NCBI GenBank assembly: GCA_004000035.1
Contig: RJAE01000002.1
Span: 434,001 to 498,000 of the forward strand
Reading direction: 5' to 3'
Length of the DNA stretch: 64,000 nucleotides
Source of the DNA: Arthrobacter sulfonylureivorans
Lineage (GTDB): Bacteria > Actinomycetota > Actinomycetes > Actinomycetales > Micrococcaceae
The translations under genes and the position numbers were made by a program. How positions within the stretch are numbered: the first letter of the stretch is position 1; each line of letters opens with the position of its first letter. The notes under the pieces were generated by a model. It did no database searches, was not told where the DNA came from, and saw nothing but the letters and a program-made list of their open reading frames with translations. Below are positions 54,347-63,350 of the stretch, in pieces.

Positions 54347-55678
54347 TCAGGCAGCGGGTTCGATGTTCTGGTTGCCTCGGAAGACATTTAACGGATCGTA
54401 CTGGTGCTTGATCCGGGCCAGCCTGTTGTAGTTCTCTTCCCCGAACGCTGCCTTAATCCGGTCCTGCCCCTCGTGGCCGATGAAGTTCAAATACACCCCG
54501 CCGGTGGCGAAGTCGGAAATATCCCGGCGGAACCCCTTGGCCCAAGCGATGGCCGCCTCTGTCTGGGCAGGATCCTGCCACAGCGCGAAGGGGTGGCTCA
54601 CCCAGGTGGCGTCGCGCCGGACCATCGGCGTGCTGGTGCCGTCGACCTCGGCCACAGCACCACCCCACGGGATCAGCAGCAACTGTGAGGACGGATGCGG
54701 CAACTTGGCGCCGGAACGGAGGAAAACGTCAAGCGCCGGGTCCGGAAACTCGTCATGGTATTCGGCGGACCAATAATTAAACTGGTCCGGTTGATCGTCG
54801 AGCATTGATTGGAACTCCGCATACGGCCGCGGCGCCACCACGTCAGCAGCGGGCCCCCAGCTGCGCACGGTCTCGAGCGCCGCCTCGCCGGTTCCGGGCT
54901 CTCCGGCGTGGACAAAAACCACGCCGAGCGCGGGTTTGTTCTGCAAGTCAGCCGGGACGAACTCCTCCGGAGGGGCGATCACGGATGCCAAGGCGGTTCC
55001 CACGCCCGCGGGTGCATCCGGTGCAAAGTCGCGGTACGCACGGGCCACATCGGGCGCAGCGTCGGCAGGCCACAACATCAGGCCGGCCAAGCTCTGCTCA
55101 CCGACCTGATACATCCGAAAGGTCAGGGAGACGGCAACACCAAAATTTCCGCCGGCGCCGTGCAGTGCCCAGAACAAGTCCGGGTTTTCTTGTTCGCTCG
55201 CGGTGACCAGTTCGCCGGCCGCCGTGACCAGATCCACCGAGACCAGGTTGTCGCAAGCCAGACCCCAGCTCCGTTCCATCCACCCGGAGCCGCCGCCGAG
55301 CGTGAAGCCGGCGACGCCTGTGGTGCTGACTCGGCCGCCGGTGACCGCAAGCCCGTAGGGCTGGGCCGCTCGGTCGAACTCGCCCCAGGTCACGCCGCCG
55401 CCCACTGTCGCGGTCTGGGCCTCGGCATCCACCGTCACGGTCTTCATCGGACGGACGTCGATGACCAGTCCGCCATCGTTCATGGACATGCCCGCTACTG
55501 AATGGCCTCCGGACCGCACTGCCACGTCTAGATGGTGCTCACGGGCATAGCGCAGTGCCTCTCCCACATCGTCCGGGTTGCCGCACTGGGCAATGACGGC
55601 CGGCCGCCGGTCAATCATCGCGTTAAAGAGTTTCCGAGCCTCGTCGTAACCGGTGTCGTCCGGCCGGATCCATTCCAT
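54347..55678 (-). CDS. FAD-dependent oxidoreductase, berberine-bridge/PCMH type
   Basis: A 443-residue FAD-linked oxidase. The PCMH FAD-binding domain (about 30-205) contains RSGGHSVAG with the His that can bind FAD covalently, and TLGGGSGWMERSWGLACDN. The C-terminal BBE motif is YNRLARIKHQYDPLNVFRGNQNI. Relatives oxidise sugars, alkaloids or other alcohols with O2. ATG 55678 is chosen for GGGGAGG ten bases upstream; the frame is open far beyond it. It stands alone, substrate unknown. Confidence 0.9.
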   Translation of the reverse strand: MEWIRPDDTGYDEARKLFNAMIDRRPAVIAQCGNPDDVGEALRYAREHHLDVAVRSGGHSVAGMSMNDGGLVIDVRPMKTVTVDAEAQTATVGGGVTWGEFDRAAQPYGLAVTGGRVSTTGVAGFTLGGGSGWMERSWGLACDNLVSVDLVTAAGELVTASEQENPDLFWALHGAGGNFGVAVSLTFRMYQVGEQSLAGLMLWPADAAPDVARAYRDFAPDAPAGVGTALASVIAPPEEFVPADLQNKPALGVVFVHAGEPGTGEAALETVRSWGPAADVVAPRPYAEFQSMLDDQPDQFNYWSAEYHDEFPDPALDVFLRSGAKLPHPSSQLLLIPWGGAVAEVDGTSTPMVRRDATWVSHPFALWQDPAQTEAAIAWAKGFRRDISDFATGGVYLNFIGHEGQDRIKAAFGEENYNRLARIKHQYDPLNVFRGNQNIEPAA

Positions 55679-56073
55679 GGCGTTGGTCCTCCCCGTGTGT
55701 CGGACCCCCAGCAAGCAAAACGGTACGCCGCTCACGGGCGACACGCCAGACGTTTGGACCCCAGAGACGGAACAGCCGATATTCACGTTCCGAAAGCTGC
55801 AAAGCGTTCCTGCAAGCCGCAGGAACACCACCAATCAATACATGGAATGGGCGGCCGGATGATGTTGAAATCATCCGGCCGCCCCGCAGGCGGATATTCG
55901 CTCAACGGAAAGTCAACGCAGGAAAACTAATTCCGCGGACTCTTTCCGTGGCTCCGCCAGTCAGCAAGAACCGCGTGACCACGATTCCGCCGGCACCATA
56001 CCTCCGTGCCCCCTCGACGCGTCAGCCCCGCAACTGGGCCGCCGTTTCCACGGTCAGCAATGGTTCCGGCGCG
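55679..56073. other. Intergenic region with two hairpins, 395 bp
   Basis: No gene is supported. A perfect 15-bp stem (55849-55863 with 55870-55884, loop GTTGAA) and a smaller one, GTTCCTGC with GCAGGAAC (55806-55826), lie here. Neither is followed by a clear U tract. The stretch also carries the leader of the oxidoreductase gene and the downstream region of the 42-residue protein gene. Confidence 0.5.
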
Positions 56074-56202
56074 CTAACGCTTCCGGCGCTTGGGAATGGT
56101 TTCGCTCTCCAAGGTCGCCTTTTCGCGCTTTTCGGCACGCTTTTCTTTAATGCTTCGGCCTTGCTTCTTTGCGCTTTCGCGCGCAGGAGTTTTTCCGGAC
56201 AT
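56074..56202 (-). CDS. 42-residue basic protein
   Basis: A 42-residue Lys/Arg/Glu-rich protein beginning MSGKTPARESAKKQGRSIKE and ending in KRRKR. GAGGAG lies six bases before the ATG, an ideal ribosome-binding site, and composition shifts sharply at the gene boundaries. Closely similar short proteins occur in Arthrobacter relatives as hypothetical proteins. It is predicted to be helical and strongly charged and may bind nucleic acid or ribosomes; that role is inferred only from charge. Confidence 0.75.
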   Translation of the reverse strand: MSGKTPARESAKKQGRSIKEKRAEKREKATLESETIPKRRKR

Positions 56203-56309
56203 TCTTGCTCCTCATTCTCAAGCGGGATGTCTTGCTACAGACCATACCTGCTTTAGAAAATAAAGCCAGCCCTCGTTAGTGGACCTAAATAAACGGAAAG
56301 GCGCGGCAC

Positions 56310-57056
56310 TCAGGCCAGTAGATCCACCAGTCCTTTGGCCAACGCACCGGCCGCCCCCAGAAAGGCCAGCACCACCACGGCGGCCCTGGCGTGTTCGTCT
56401 CGCAGCCGCCGGCCGAGCCGTTCGCCGGCGAAGATGCCCCCGATGATCGCCAGCGCAATGACCGCCCACATCCACCACTCCAGGTGCGGCACGCTGCCCG
56501 GGTCCACCGCCAGCTTCACACCCACGGTGATGAGGCACAGTTGCAGGAAGAACGGCTGCAGCGTCGCTGCGAACGGTCGCGGCGGCCAGCGGGACAGGAT
56601 GGCGTAGGCGCTCACCGTCGGACCGCCCACCCCGGCGAGCGCGTTGGTCAGTCCCGACCCGAGCCCGGCGAGTGCCTTGGGCAGCTGCCCGGACACGGTG
56701 ACCTGCGCACGGCCCAGCACCACCGCGACGGCCAGTCCGGCCATCACCACCGCGCCCACCACGGTGGACAGCACGGCGGGCGGGACCTGGACCGCAAGCC
56801 AGGAGCCGACAACCGTACCGACGACGGCGGGAACGGACAGCCACAGCAGCAGGGTCCAGTCGATCTCCCGCCACACGCGGGGCACAATCAGCCCGCAGGA
56901 GACCACTGCGCAGATGTTGATCATCATGATGCCCTCATGCGGCCCCAGCAAGATGGCCAGGATCGGCGCCACCAGCAGGGCGAACCCGATGCCCGCGATG
57001 CGCTGGGCCACCGAACCGAAAAAGATCGCGCCGGTGATCAGCGCCAGGAGTCCCAT
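56310..57056 (-). CDS. TauE/SafE-family permease
   Basis: A 248-residue permease with about eight helices in two repeats (LLALITGAIFFGSVAQRIAG and GLGSGLTNALAGVGGPTVSA). TauE/SafE proteins export sulfite or sulfonated organic acids, or are related anion permeases. ATG 57056 fits the family N-terminus; GTG codons at 57062 and 57113 are alternatives. It is divergent from the glycosyltransferase gene. Confidence 0.87.
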   Translation of the reverse strand: MGLLALITGAIFFGSVAQRIAGIGFALLVAPILAILLGPHEGIMMINICAVVSCGLIVPRVWREIDWTLLLWLSVPAVVGTVVGSWLAVQVPPAVLSTVVGAVVMAGLAVAVVLGRAQVTVSGQLPKALAGLGSGLTNALAGVGGPTVSAYAILSRWPPRPFAATLQPFFLQLCLITVGVKLAVDPGSVPHLEWWMWAVIALAIIGGIFAGERLGRRLRDEHARAAVVVLAFLGAAGALAKGLVDLLA

Positions 57057-57157
57057 GGTCACCCGACCACCCTGCCAGAGCGGAGTTAGGCCGCCGTTCA
57101 CCGACACGATCACGTCTGCTCGCCTGCTCGTTGCCGGCCGCAGGCAGGCTGGGTGGC

Positions 57158-58327
57158 GTGAGGATAGCTATCGTCGCCGAATCGTTCCTGCCGCACATGA
57201 ACGGGGTCACCCATTCACTGCTGCAAGTCATCGCCCACCTGCGGCGCCGCGGAGACGACGTGCTGGTGGTGGCACCGACGTCGTCGTGGCTGGAGGACAC
57301 CGCACCGGCAACGGTGGAGGGCTACCCGGTCTACCGGCTGCCGTCCATCCCGCTGCGCGGCTACCCGAATGTGCGCGTGGCGGCCGGAACCGTGGCACGG
57401 ATCCGGCGGGTGCTGGCCAGCTTCCGGCCGGACGTGGTCCATGTGGCCTCCCCCTTCATCCTGGGCTGGCGCGCGGTGCAGGCCGCCCAGCAGCTCGGCC
57501 TGCCCACCGTCTCCGTTTACCAGACCGAAGTGCCCGCCTATGCTGCCCGCTACGGTGCGCCCTGGCTGCAGGAACTGCTCTGGCAGCGGGTGGAGAGCAT
57601 CCACAAAGCGTCCACACTGACCCTGGCGCCGTCGTCGTTCGCCATGGAACAGCTGCGCAGCCGCGGCATCCGCGTCCACCTGTGGCGCCGCGGAGTGGAC
57701 ACCAGCCGCTTCCATCCGGACAAGTACGACGCCGGTTGGCGGGCATCCGTAGCACCCAACGGGGAACGGATCATCGGCTACGTGGGCCGCCTGGCGGCGG
57801 AAAAGCAAGTGGCGGATCTGGCCGTGCTGGCAGATCTCCCCGGCACCCGGCTGGTGGTAGTGGGCTCCGGTCCGCTGAAGGAGGAGCTGCAGGCCAAATT
57901 GCCCGGAGCGCACTTTGCCGGCTTCCAGACCGGCGAAGAACTGGCACGGTGTGTCGCCTCGTTCGACCTCTTTGTGCACCCGGGCGAATCGGAAACGTTC
58001 TGCCAGACCATTCAGGAGGCCATGGCCAGCGGCGTGCCCGTCGTGGCCGTGGGCCGCGGCGGCCCGCTGGACCTGGTTGACCCTTCGAGGACCGGCTGGA
58101 TCTACCGGCCCGGGAACCTGGCTGAACTGCGCGACTACGTCCGGGACCTAACCGGCGACGACACCAAGCGCCGGGCGCTGGGCGAGGCGGCTCATCGCTC
58201 GGTACAAGGCCGGACGTGGCCGGTACTCTGCGAACAACTGGTGGACTATTACCGGCTTGCCGTCAGGGTCAAGCGCCGGGAGCTGAACCTAGAAGCCAGG
58301 GGTGTGCTGGGTTTCCTGGCCGGGTGA
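57158..58327 (+). CDS. GT4-family glycosyltransferase, PimB/MgtA-like
   Basis: A 389-residue GT-B enzyme. The N-terminal VRIAIVAESFLPHMNGVTHS and the C-terminal E-x7-E type site HPGESETFCQTIQEAMASG define GT4. The RRGVDTSRFHP and GYVGRLAAEKQV stretches are like those of actinobacterial alpha-mannosyltransferases that build phosphatidylinositol mannosides and related glycolipids. The GTG start at 57158 gives the normal N-terminus. The exact acceptor is unknown; a membrane glycolipid is likely. Confidence 0.92.
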   Translation: MRIAIVAESFLPHMNGVTHSLLQVIAHLRRRGDDVLVVAPTSSWLEDTAPATVEGYPVYRLPSIPLRGYPNVRVAAGTVARIRRVLASFRPDVVHVASPFILGWRAVQAAQQLGLPTVSVYQTEVPAYAARYGAPWLQELLWQRVESIHKASTLTLAPSSFAMEQLRSRGIRVHLWRRGVDTSRFHPDKYDAGWRASVAPNGERIIGYVGRLAAEKQVADLAVLADLPGTRLVVVGSGPLKEELQAKLPGAHFAGFQTGEELARCVASFDLFVHPGESETFCQTIQEAMASGVPVVAVGRGGPLDLVDPSRTGWIYRPGNLAELRDYVRDLTGDDTKRRALGEAAHRSVQGRTWPVLCEQLVDYYRLAVRVKRRELNLEARGVLGFLAG

Positions 58328-58386
58328 ATGCTTCAGCCGGAACTCCGGCTATTCAGCGCCTTGTCTCGTTCCACTAGGATGTGGCC

Positions 58387-58776
58387 ATGCCCACAGAAAC
58401 CGGATCCGTCTCGCCCGAATCTGCTCCCTCATCCCGGCCGGGGCCGTCGGCCGGCCCATCCGTACCGGAACGGCTGGCCGAACAGCTCAAGTCGCTGGGC
58501 GTTGCCCGGACCTTTGGAGAACCGCTGCAGGTGGGCGGAGATACCGTGGTTCCGGTGGCCTTGGTCCAGTACGGTTTCGGCGGCGGCGGCGATGCCGAGG
58601 GTGCCGCCGGCGGTGGTGGCGGCGGTTTGGCCCTGCCGCTCGGCGCCTACACCGGGCGCGGCGATGGGCCCGCAACGTTCCGGCCCAACACCGTTGCGCT
58701 GCTGGCCGTGCTGATTCCCCTGGTCTGGACCGCTGGTCGGGCCGTGGCCCGGGTTGTCCGCGCCGCCAAGAAATAG
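58387..58776 (+). CDS. GerW/YtfJ-like protein with C-terminal membrane segment
   Basis: A 131-residue protein. A Pro/Ser-rich start precedes a GerW (YtfJ) domain: ARTFGEPLQVGGDTVVPVAL, then VQYGFGGGGD and a Gly-rich loop. A hydrophobic C-terminal helix (VALLAVLIPLVWTAGRAV) ends in basic residues. In Bacillus GerW acts in spore germination, but the family is widespread in non-sporulating actinobacteria with unknown role. TAGGAT (58375-58380) is exactly 6 bases before ATG, so it is probably leaderless. Confidence 0.82.
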   Translation: MPTETGSVSPESAPSSRPGPSAGPSVPERLAEQLKSLGVARTFGEPLQVGGDTVVPVALVQYGFGGGGDAEGAAGGGGGGLALPLGAYTGRGDGPATFRPNTVALLAVLIPLVWTAGRAVARVVRAAKK

Positions 58777-58806
58777 GCGGCGCGCGCACCCGGGGTCTCC
58801 ACGCGT

Positions 58807-58958
58807 TCGCTGGCGCTCACTTGGTCGACCACCGACGGATGCTGGCGCTTACTTGGTCGACCACCGACGGATGCTGGCGCTTACTTGGTCGACCACCGAC
58901 GGATGCTGGCGCTTACTTGGTCGACCGCCGACGGGCACTTGGCCGATCACCGGCGGGC
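58807..58958. repeat. 32-bp tandem repeat array
   Basis: Three identical 32-bp units (58819-58850, 58851-58882, 58883-58914) are followed by two degenerate 22-bp partial copies (58915-58936 and 58937-58958). The end of another unit precedes them (58807-58818). Each full unit contains the 10-bp palindrome TGGTCGACCA. The array lies 70 bp upstream of the DoxX-like gene and encodes no convincing protein. Confidence 0.95.
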
Positions 58959-59028
58959 ACTAGCGGAGGTTACGGCGGAACCGTAGGCTCGAAAGTAACA
59001 GCGGACAACACAGATTCGAGGACTCCCG

Positions 59029-59457
59029 ATGAAACTGAGCCATATTCCGTTGCGCCTCTCCACCGGCGCGTTCATCCTCAATTCCGGGCTGGGCAAACAG
59101 AAGCTGGATAAGGACACCGCCGCCGCCATGCAGGAGATGGGCAGCCGCGCGTTTCCTTCATTGAGGCAGATGGATCCGGAGAAATTCGGCAAACTGCTGG
59201 CCTACGGCGAAACCGCCTTGGGCGCTGCGCTGCTGCTGCCGTTCGTGCCCAGCAGGCTGGCCGGCCTCGGTCTCGCCGCGTTCTCCGGTTCGCTGCTGGC
59301 CATGTACTTCAAGACGCCGCACATGACCGCCGAGGACAACGTCCGCCCCAGCCCCGAGGGCACCCCCTACGCCAAGGACGCCTGGATGCTCGGCATCGCC
59401 CTGGCCCTGATCCTGGATCCCAAGAATAAGAAACCGACGGCGCTCCCCACCACCTGA
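59029..59457 (+). CDS. DoxX-like small membrane protein
   Basis: A 142-residue protein with an amphipathic start (IPLRLSTGAFILNSGLGK), then hydrophobic helices at about residues 63-80, 84-98 and 121-133. It fits the DoxX/DoxD-like group seen in actinobacteria, whose roles in redox or membrane stress are poorly defined. TAGGCT at 58984-58989 is a likely -10, which leaves a short leader. The 32-bp repeat array lies just upstream of that promoter. Confidence 0.75.
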   Translation: MKLSHIPLRLSTGAFILNSGLGKQKLDKDTAAAMQEMGSRAFPSLRQMDPEKFGKLLAYGETALGAALLLPFVPSRLAGLGLAAFSGSLLAMYFKTPHMTAEDNVRPSPEGTPYAKDAWMLGIALALILDPKNKKPTALPTT

Positions 59458-59562
59458 CGCTAACCAGCGGAGCACGACGGCGGCGCCGGGGCCTCCCCAG
59501 ACGGTCGTCCTCCCCCGTCCACAGCCTCAGCCGCCCGTGCCGGCGGCCGCTTCCACCGTGAG

Positions 59563-62500
59563 ATGATGGAGGTCATGGCCGCACACACTTTTCCGCTGGT
59601 TGACGTCAGCGAAATCATCAGGCTGGTGGGCGGCGCCGCCTTTGCCCGCGGCAAGATCTATGCCTCCGACGGTTCAGTGGCCGAGCTCGACTGGGACCCG
59701 TCCGTCCGCCTCCTGACCGCTAAAGTCATCGGCACCGCCGCACTGCCGTACCGCTGCCGGATCTACCTGGAGACCGGTACCATCGGTCAGTGGCGTCCGG
59801 CTTCGGCGTCCTGCAGCTGCCCGGTGGGCTCCGACTGTAAGCACGTAGCCGCCGTGCTCCTGAACAGCAACGGCAAGCACCTGATCACCAACCAGGCCTT
59901 CGCGCGCGAGCCGGAACCGGTGCAGGCCGGCTGGCAGGATTCGTTGGCAGGACTGATCGGTGGCACACCGGACGGCGCCAAGGGCGGCGCAGCCAAACCG
60001 GCGAAGACCAAGGTTAAAAGCACCTCCGGGCTGGGACTGCAGTTCGAGCTGACGGAACCGGGCCGCCGGAACGACCGCCAATACCGGCCTTCGGGCCTCT
60101 CCCTGCCGGAGAACTCCGCAGCGGGCCCGAACTGGACCCGCAAGGCCGGAAACCGGATGCGGGTCGGCGTCCGCCCGGTGCTGCAAAACGAGACCGGCCG
60201 GTGGATCCGCAGCAAACTGCGCTGGAACACCATCAGCTACAAGACCTACGGCCTGCCGCTGGACACCGAACAGCACCGCTGGTTCAGCCAGTTTGCGCCG
60301 CTGCACCGGGCCACCGGTCTGACCTACTTCGGCGAAGACAACGACTGGCTCTTCCTGGACGAATTCAGCAGCCCGCTGCTCTGGGAACTCTTCGCCGAAG
60401 CCAAGCGGCTGGGCATTGCGCTGATCGGAACCAAGGCGGACACCGTCGTCGACATCCGGGACCAAGCCGTGATCGGCCTGGACGCCCATCTCGACGGCGT
60501 AGCGCCGGCGGCCGCCGAAACGCGCGACGGTGCCGCCGAAGGCCACCCGGACACTGCCGACCTGGTCCTGACACCGTCGCTGCGGATCGACGGCCAGGAA
60601 CTCCCCACGGAGACTGCGGGTATCGTCGGCACGCACGGCGTCTACCACTACAGCGTCGCAGGCCAGACCGTCATCACCCTGGCCCCCACCGCACATACCG
60701 TCACCGATCAGGAAGCGAACCTGCTGCTCTCCGGCACACCGCTGACGGTTCCGGCCACCGACGTCGAGCAGTTCATGGAGCGCTACTACCCGGCGCTCAG
60801 CCAGCGCATCGCGGTGGCCAGCAGCGACGAATCAGTCAGCTTCCCGGAGATCGTTCCGCCGGCGCTGGTCCTGACCGCTTCCTACCGCAAGGGCAACGTG
60901 CTGCAGCTCGGCTGGCACATCGAGTACCGCCACGGAGACAAGCCGCTGCGGCTTCCCGTCGACGACGATGCGGACACCAGCCACTACCGAGACCTGCCCG
61001 CCGAGCAAGACCTGTTGGAGGCTGCCGCGGCCGTGCCGGGCGTGGGCACGACGGCGGCGCGCACCTTGCGGGACATGGCCACCGTGGATTTCACCCGCTA
61101 CGCGATGCCAGCGCTGGAGCAGCTGGACGGCGTGCGCGTGGACATTGTGGGCGAAAAGCCCGACTATCAGGAGCTGACCGAAGCACCCGAACTGACCATC
61201 AGCACGGTGGAGACGGACGAGAGCGACTGGTTCGACCTCGGCGTCATGGTCCGCGTGGCCGGCCGCACCGTGCCGTTCGGAAACATCTTCAAGGCGCTGG
61301 CCCGCGGCCAGACCCGGCTGCTGCTGGTGGACAAGTCCTACCTGTCGCTGGAGCAGCCGGTGTTTGACCGTCTCCGCCAGCTGGTGGACGAAGCCCGGCA
61401 GATGCAGGACCGGGAATCCGGCGAACTGCAGATCAGCCGCTACCAGGCCTCGCTCTGGGAAGACCTGGAGGAAGTCGCCACCGAAACCGTGCAGGCCCGC
61501 AGCTGGCGCGAATCGGTCCAGGGCCTGCTGGCGCTGGAGGCGGTGGACCAGACTCCCCTGCCGGCCGGTTTGGATGCCGAGCTCCGCCCATACCAGGCCG
61601 AAGGTTTCAACTGGCTCGCCTTCCTCTGGCGGCACCGGCTGGGCGGCGTGCTGGCGGACGACATGGGGCTGGGCAAGACGCTGCAGGCTTTGGCCCTGCT
61701 GCTGCATGCCAAGCAGCATGGAGATCCGGCGCGCGCCCGCCCGTTCCTGGTGGTGGCGCCCACCTCCGTGGTGTCGAACTGGGTCCATGAAAGCCAGCGC
61801 TTCGCCCCCGACCTGAAGATCGAGGGCATCTCCGACACGCAGGTGCGCGGCCGCCGCCCGCTGTCGGAGATCACTGCGGAAGCCGACGTCGTGGTCACTT
61901 CCTACACGCTGTTCCGGCTGGATTTCGAGACGTATCAGGAGACTGACTGGGCCGGGCTGATTTTGGACGAGGCGCAGTTCGTGAAGAACCGCGCCACCAA
62001 GGTCCATCAGTGTGCCCGCGATCTGCGTGCGCCCTTCAAGATGGCGATCACCGGCACGCCGATGGAAAACAACCTGATGGAGCTGTGGTCCATCTTCTCC
62101 ATCGTGGCGCCCGGGCTGTTCCCGTCCGCCGTGCGGTTTGTTGACCAGTACCAGCGGCCGATCGAACGCAACCAGGACTCCGAACTGCTGCAGAAACTGC
62201 GCCGTCGGATCAAGCCGCTGATGATGCGCCGCAGCAAGGAAGCGGTGGCCCGGGACTTGCCGGAGAAACAGGAGCAGGTCCTGGAGGTGGAACTGACGCC
62301 CAAGCACCGGCGGATCTACGACACGCACCTGCAGCGCGAGCGGCAAAAGGTCCTGCGACTGGTCGAGGACATGGACAAGAACCGGTTCACCATCTTCCAG
62401 TCGCTGACCCTGCTGCGGATGCTGAGCTTGGATCCCTCGCTGGTGGATCCAAAGTACGCCTCCGTGCCGTCCAGCAAGCTCGGCGTCCTGTTCGAGCAAC

Positions 62501-62976
62501 TCGAAGACGTCATCGGCGAGGGGCACCGGGCGCTGATTTTCAGCCAGTTCACCAGCTACCTGAAGAAGGCCGCCCAGCAGTTGGACGCGGCCGGCATCGA
62601 GTACTGCTACCTGGACGGTTCCACCCGCCGCCGCGCCGAGGTGATCGAGAAGTTCAAGAGCGGCAATGCGCCGGTGTTCCTGATCAGCCTCAAGGCCGGC
62701 GGCTTCGGCCTCAACCTGACCGAGGCCGATTACTGCTTCCTGCTGGATCCCTGGTGGAATCCGGCGACCGAGGCCCAGGCCGTGGACCGCACGCACCGGA
62801 TCGGCCAGACCAAGAACGTCATGGTTTACCGGATGGTGGCCCGCGGAACGATCGAAGAGAAGGTGATGGCCTTGAAGGAGCGGAAGGCCAAGCTGATCTC
62901 GTCGGTGCTCGAAGACGATGCCATGTTCTCGTCCAAGCTCACCGCTACCGACATCCGCGGCCTGTTCGGCGACTAG
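59563..62976 (+). CDS. SWIM zinc finger SNF2-family helicase-like ATPase
   Basis: A 1137-residue SNF2 translocase. A SWIM zinc finger lies at C84-x-C86-x5-C92-x-H94, a large middle region (DUF-type, about 120-650) follows, then the SNF2 ATPase: DDMGLGKT (K705), DEAQ box (D802-Q805), ITGTPMENN. The second RecA lobe has FSQFTSYLKKAA, SLKAGGFGLNLT and DRTHRIGQ. Such proteins remodel DNA-protein complexes, often in transcription or repair. The start is uncertain: ATG at 59563, 59566 or 59575, with no well-spaced ribosome-binding site. Confidence 0.93.
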   Translation: MMEVMAAHTFPLVDVSEIIRLVGGAAFARGKIYASDGSVAELDWDPSVRLLTAKVIGTAALPYRCRIYLETGTIGQWRPASASCSCPVGSDCKHVAAVLLNSNGKHLITNQAFAREPEPVQAGWQDSLAGLIGGTPDGAKGGAAKPAKTKVKSTSGLGLQFELTEPGRRNDRQYRPSGLSLPENSAAGPNWTRKAGNRMRVGVRPVLQNETGRWIRSKLRWNTISYKTYGLPLDTEQHRWFSQFAPLHRATGLTYFGEDNDWLFLDEFSSPLLWELFAEAKRLGIALIGTKADTVVDIRDQAVIGLDAHLDGVAPAAAETRDGAAEGHPDTADLVLTPSLRIDGQELPTETAGIVGTHGVYHYSVAGQTVITLAPTAHTVTDQEANLLLSGTPLTVPATDVEQFMERYYPALSQRIAVASSDESVSFPEIVPPALVLTASYRKGNVLQLGWHIEYRHGDKPLRLPVDDDADTSHYRDLPAEQDLLEAAAAVPGVGTTAARTLRDMATVDFTRYAMPALEQLDGVRVDIVGEKPDYQELTEAPELTISTVETDESDWFDLGVMVRVAGRTVPFGNIFKALARGQTRLLLVDKSYLSLEQPVFDRLRQLVDEARQMQDRESGELQISRYQASLWEDLEEVATETVQARSWRESVQGLLALEAVDQTPLPAGLDAELRPYQAEGFNWLAFLWRHRLGGVLADDMGLGKTLQALALLLHAKQHGDPARARPFLVVAPTSVVSNWVHESQRFAPDLKIEGISDTQVRGRRPLSEITAEADVVVTSYTLFRLDFETYQETDWAGLILDEAQFVKNRATKVHQCARDLRAPFKMAITGTPMENNLMELWSIFSIVAPGLFPSAVRFVDQYQRPIERNQDSELLQKLRRRIKPLMMRRSKEAVARDLPEKQEQVLEVELTPKHRRIYDTHLQRERQKVLRLVEDMDKNRFTIFQSLTLLRMLSLDPSLVDPKYASVPSSKLGVLFEQLEDVIGEGHRALIFSQFTSYLKKAAQQLDAAGIEYCYLDGSTRRRAEVIEKFKSGNAPVFLISLKAGGFGLNLTEADYCFLLDPWWNPATEAQAVDRTHRIGQTKNVMVYRMVARGTIEEKVMALKERKAKLISSVLEDDAMFSSKLTATDIRGLFGD

Positions 62977-63044
62977 CCTGCGCCTGGGGAACGGCCTACG
63001 CCCGACATGCGGCCGGGTGCGCGGGCCCGGTGGCTGGCGGCGTG

Positions 63045-63185
63045 TTACTGCACGGTGACCTGCAGCAGGCGCCAGCCGTCCGGGACCTGCGCTTCGATGG
63101 CGGCCCGGGCGTCGGCATAGGACTCCCCTTCAGCCGACAATTCCTTGGTTTCGACCGGTTGGATGATTCCCACAACTTTGACCAC
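63045..63185 (-). CDS. 46-residue conserved-looking small protein
   Basis: A 46-residue protein that starts at GTG and begins VVKVVGIIQPVETKELSAEG and ends GWRLLQVTVQ. Composition is balanced, codon third positions are GC-rich, and a predicted strand-helix-strand (IIQPVETKEL, YADARAAIEAQV, WRLLQVTV) looks like a small folded domain. TACCAT lies exactly 6 bases before the GTG, the same spacing as at the other leaderless genes here. Convergent with the helicase gene. Function unknown. Confidence 0.7.
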   Translation of the reverse strand: MVKVVGIIQPVETKELSAEGESYADARAAIEAQVPDGWRLLQVTVQ

Positions 63186-63350
63186 GGACTAATGGTATCC
63201 CCGACCCGGCCGAGTCCGCGGCATCCTTGACCATGGTTCCGGTCACGTCCGCCCGGGCGAACGGCCAGCGCCGACCGCCGCCGGGCTAAGGTGGTAGACG
63301 GGATCGTCCGTCTCCGCGGGCCATCCCGTCCACCGGACGAAGGGGGCAGG

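Noticed and set aside
55849-55884. 15-bp hairpin as a canonical Rho-independent terminator
   Set aside because: Neither strand has a U tract after the stem; kept only as a hairpin in the intergenic description.
58819-58958. Tandem repeats as a possible CRISPR array
   Set aside because: The 32-bp units are directly adjacent, with no spacers between them and no cas genes in the window.
60832-62796. A long minus-strand frame opposite the SNF2 helicase
   Set aside because: Antisense shadow; the helicase on the plus strand has all SNF2 motifs.
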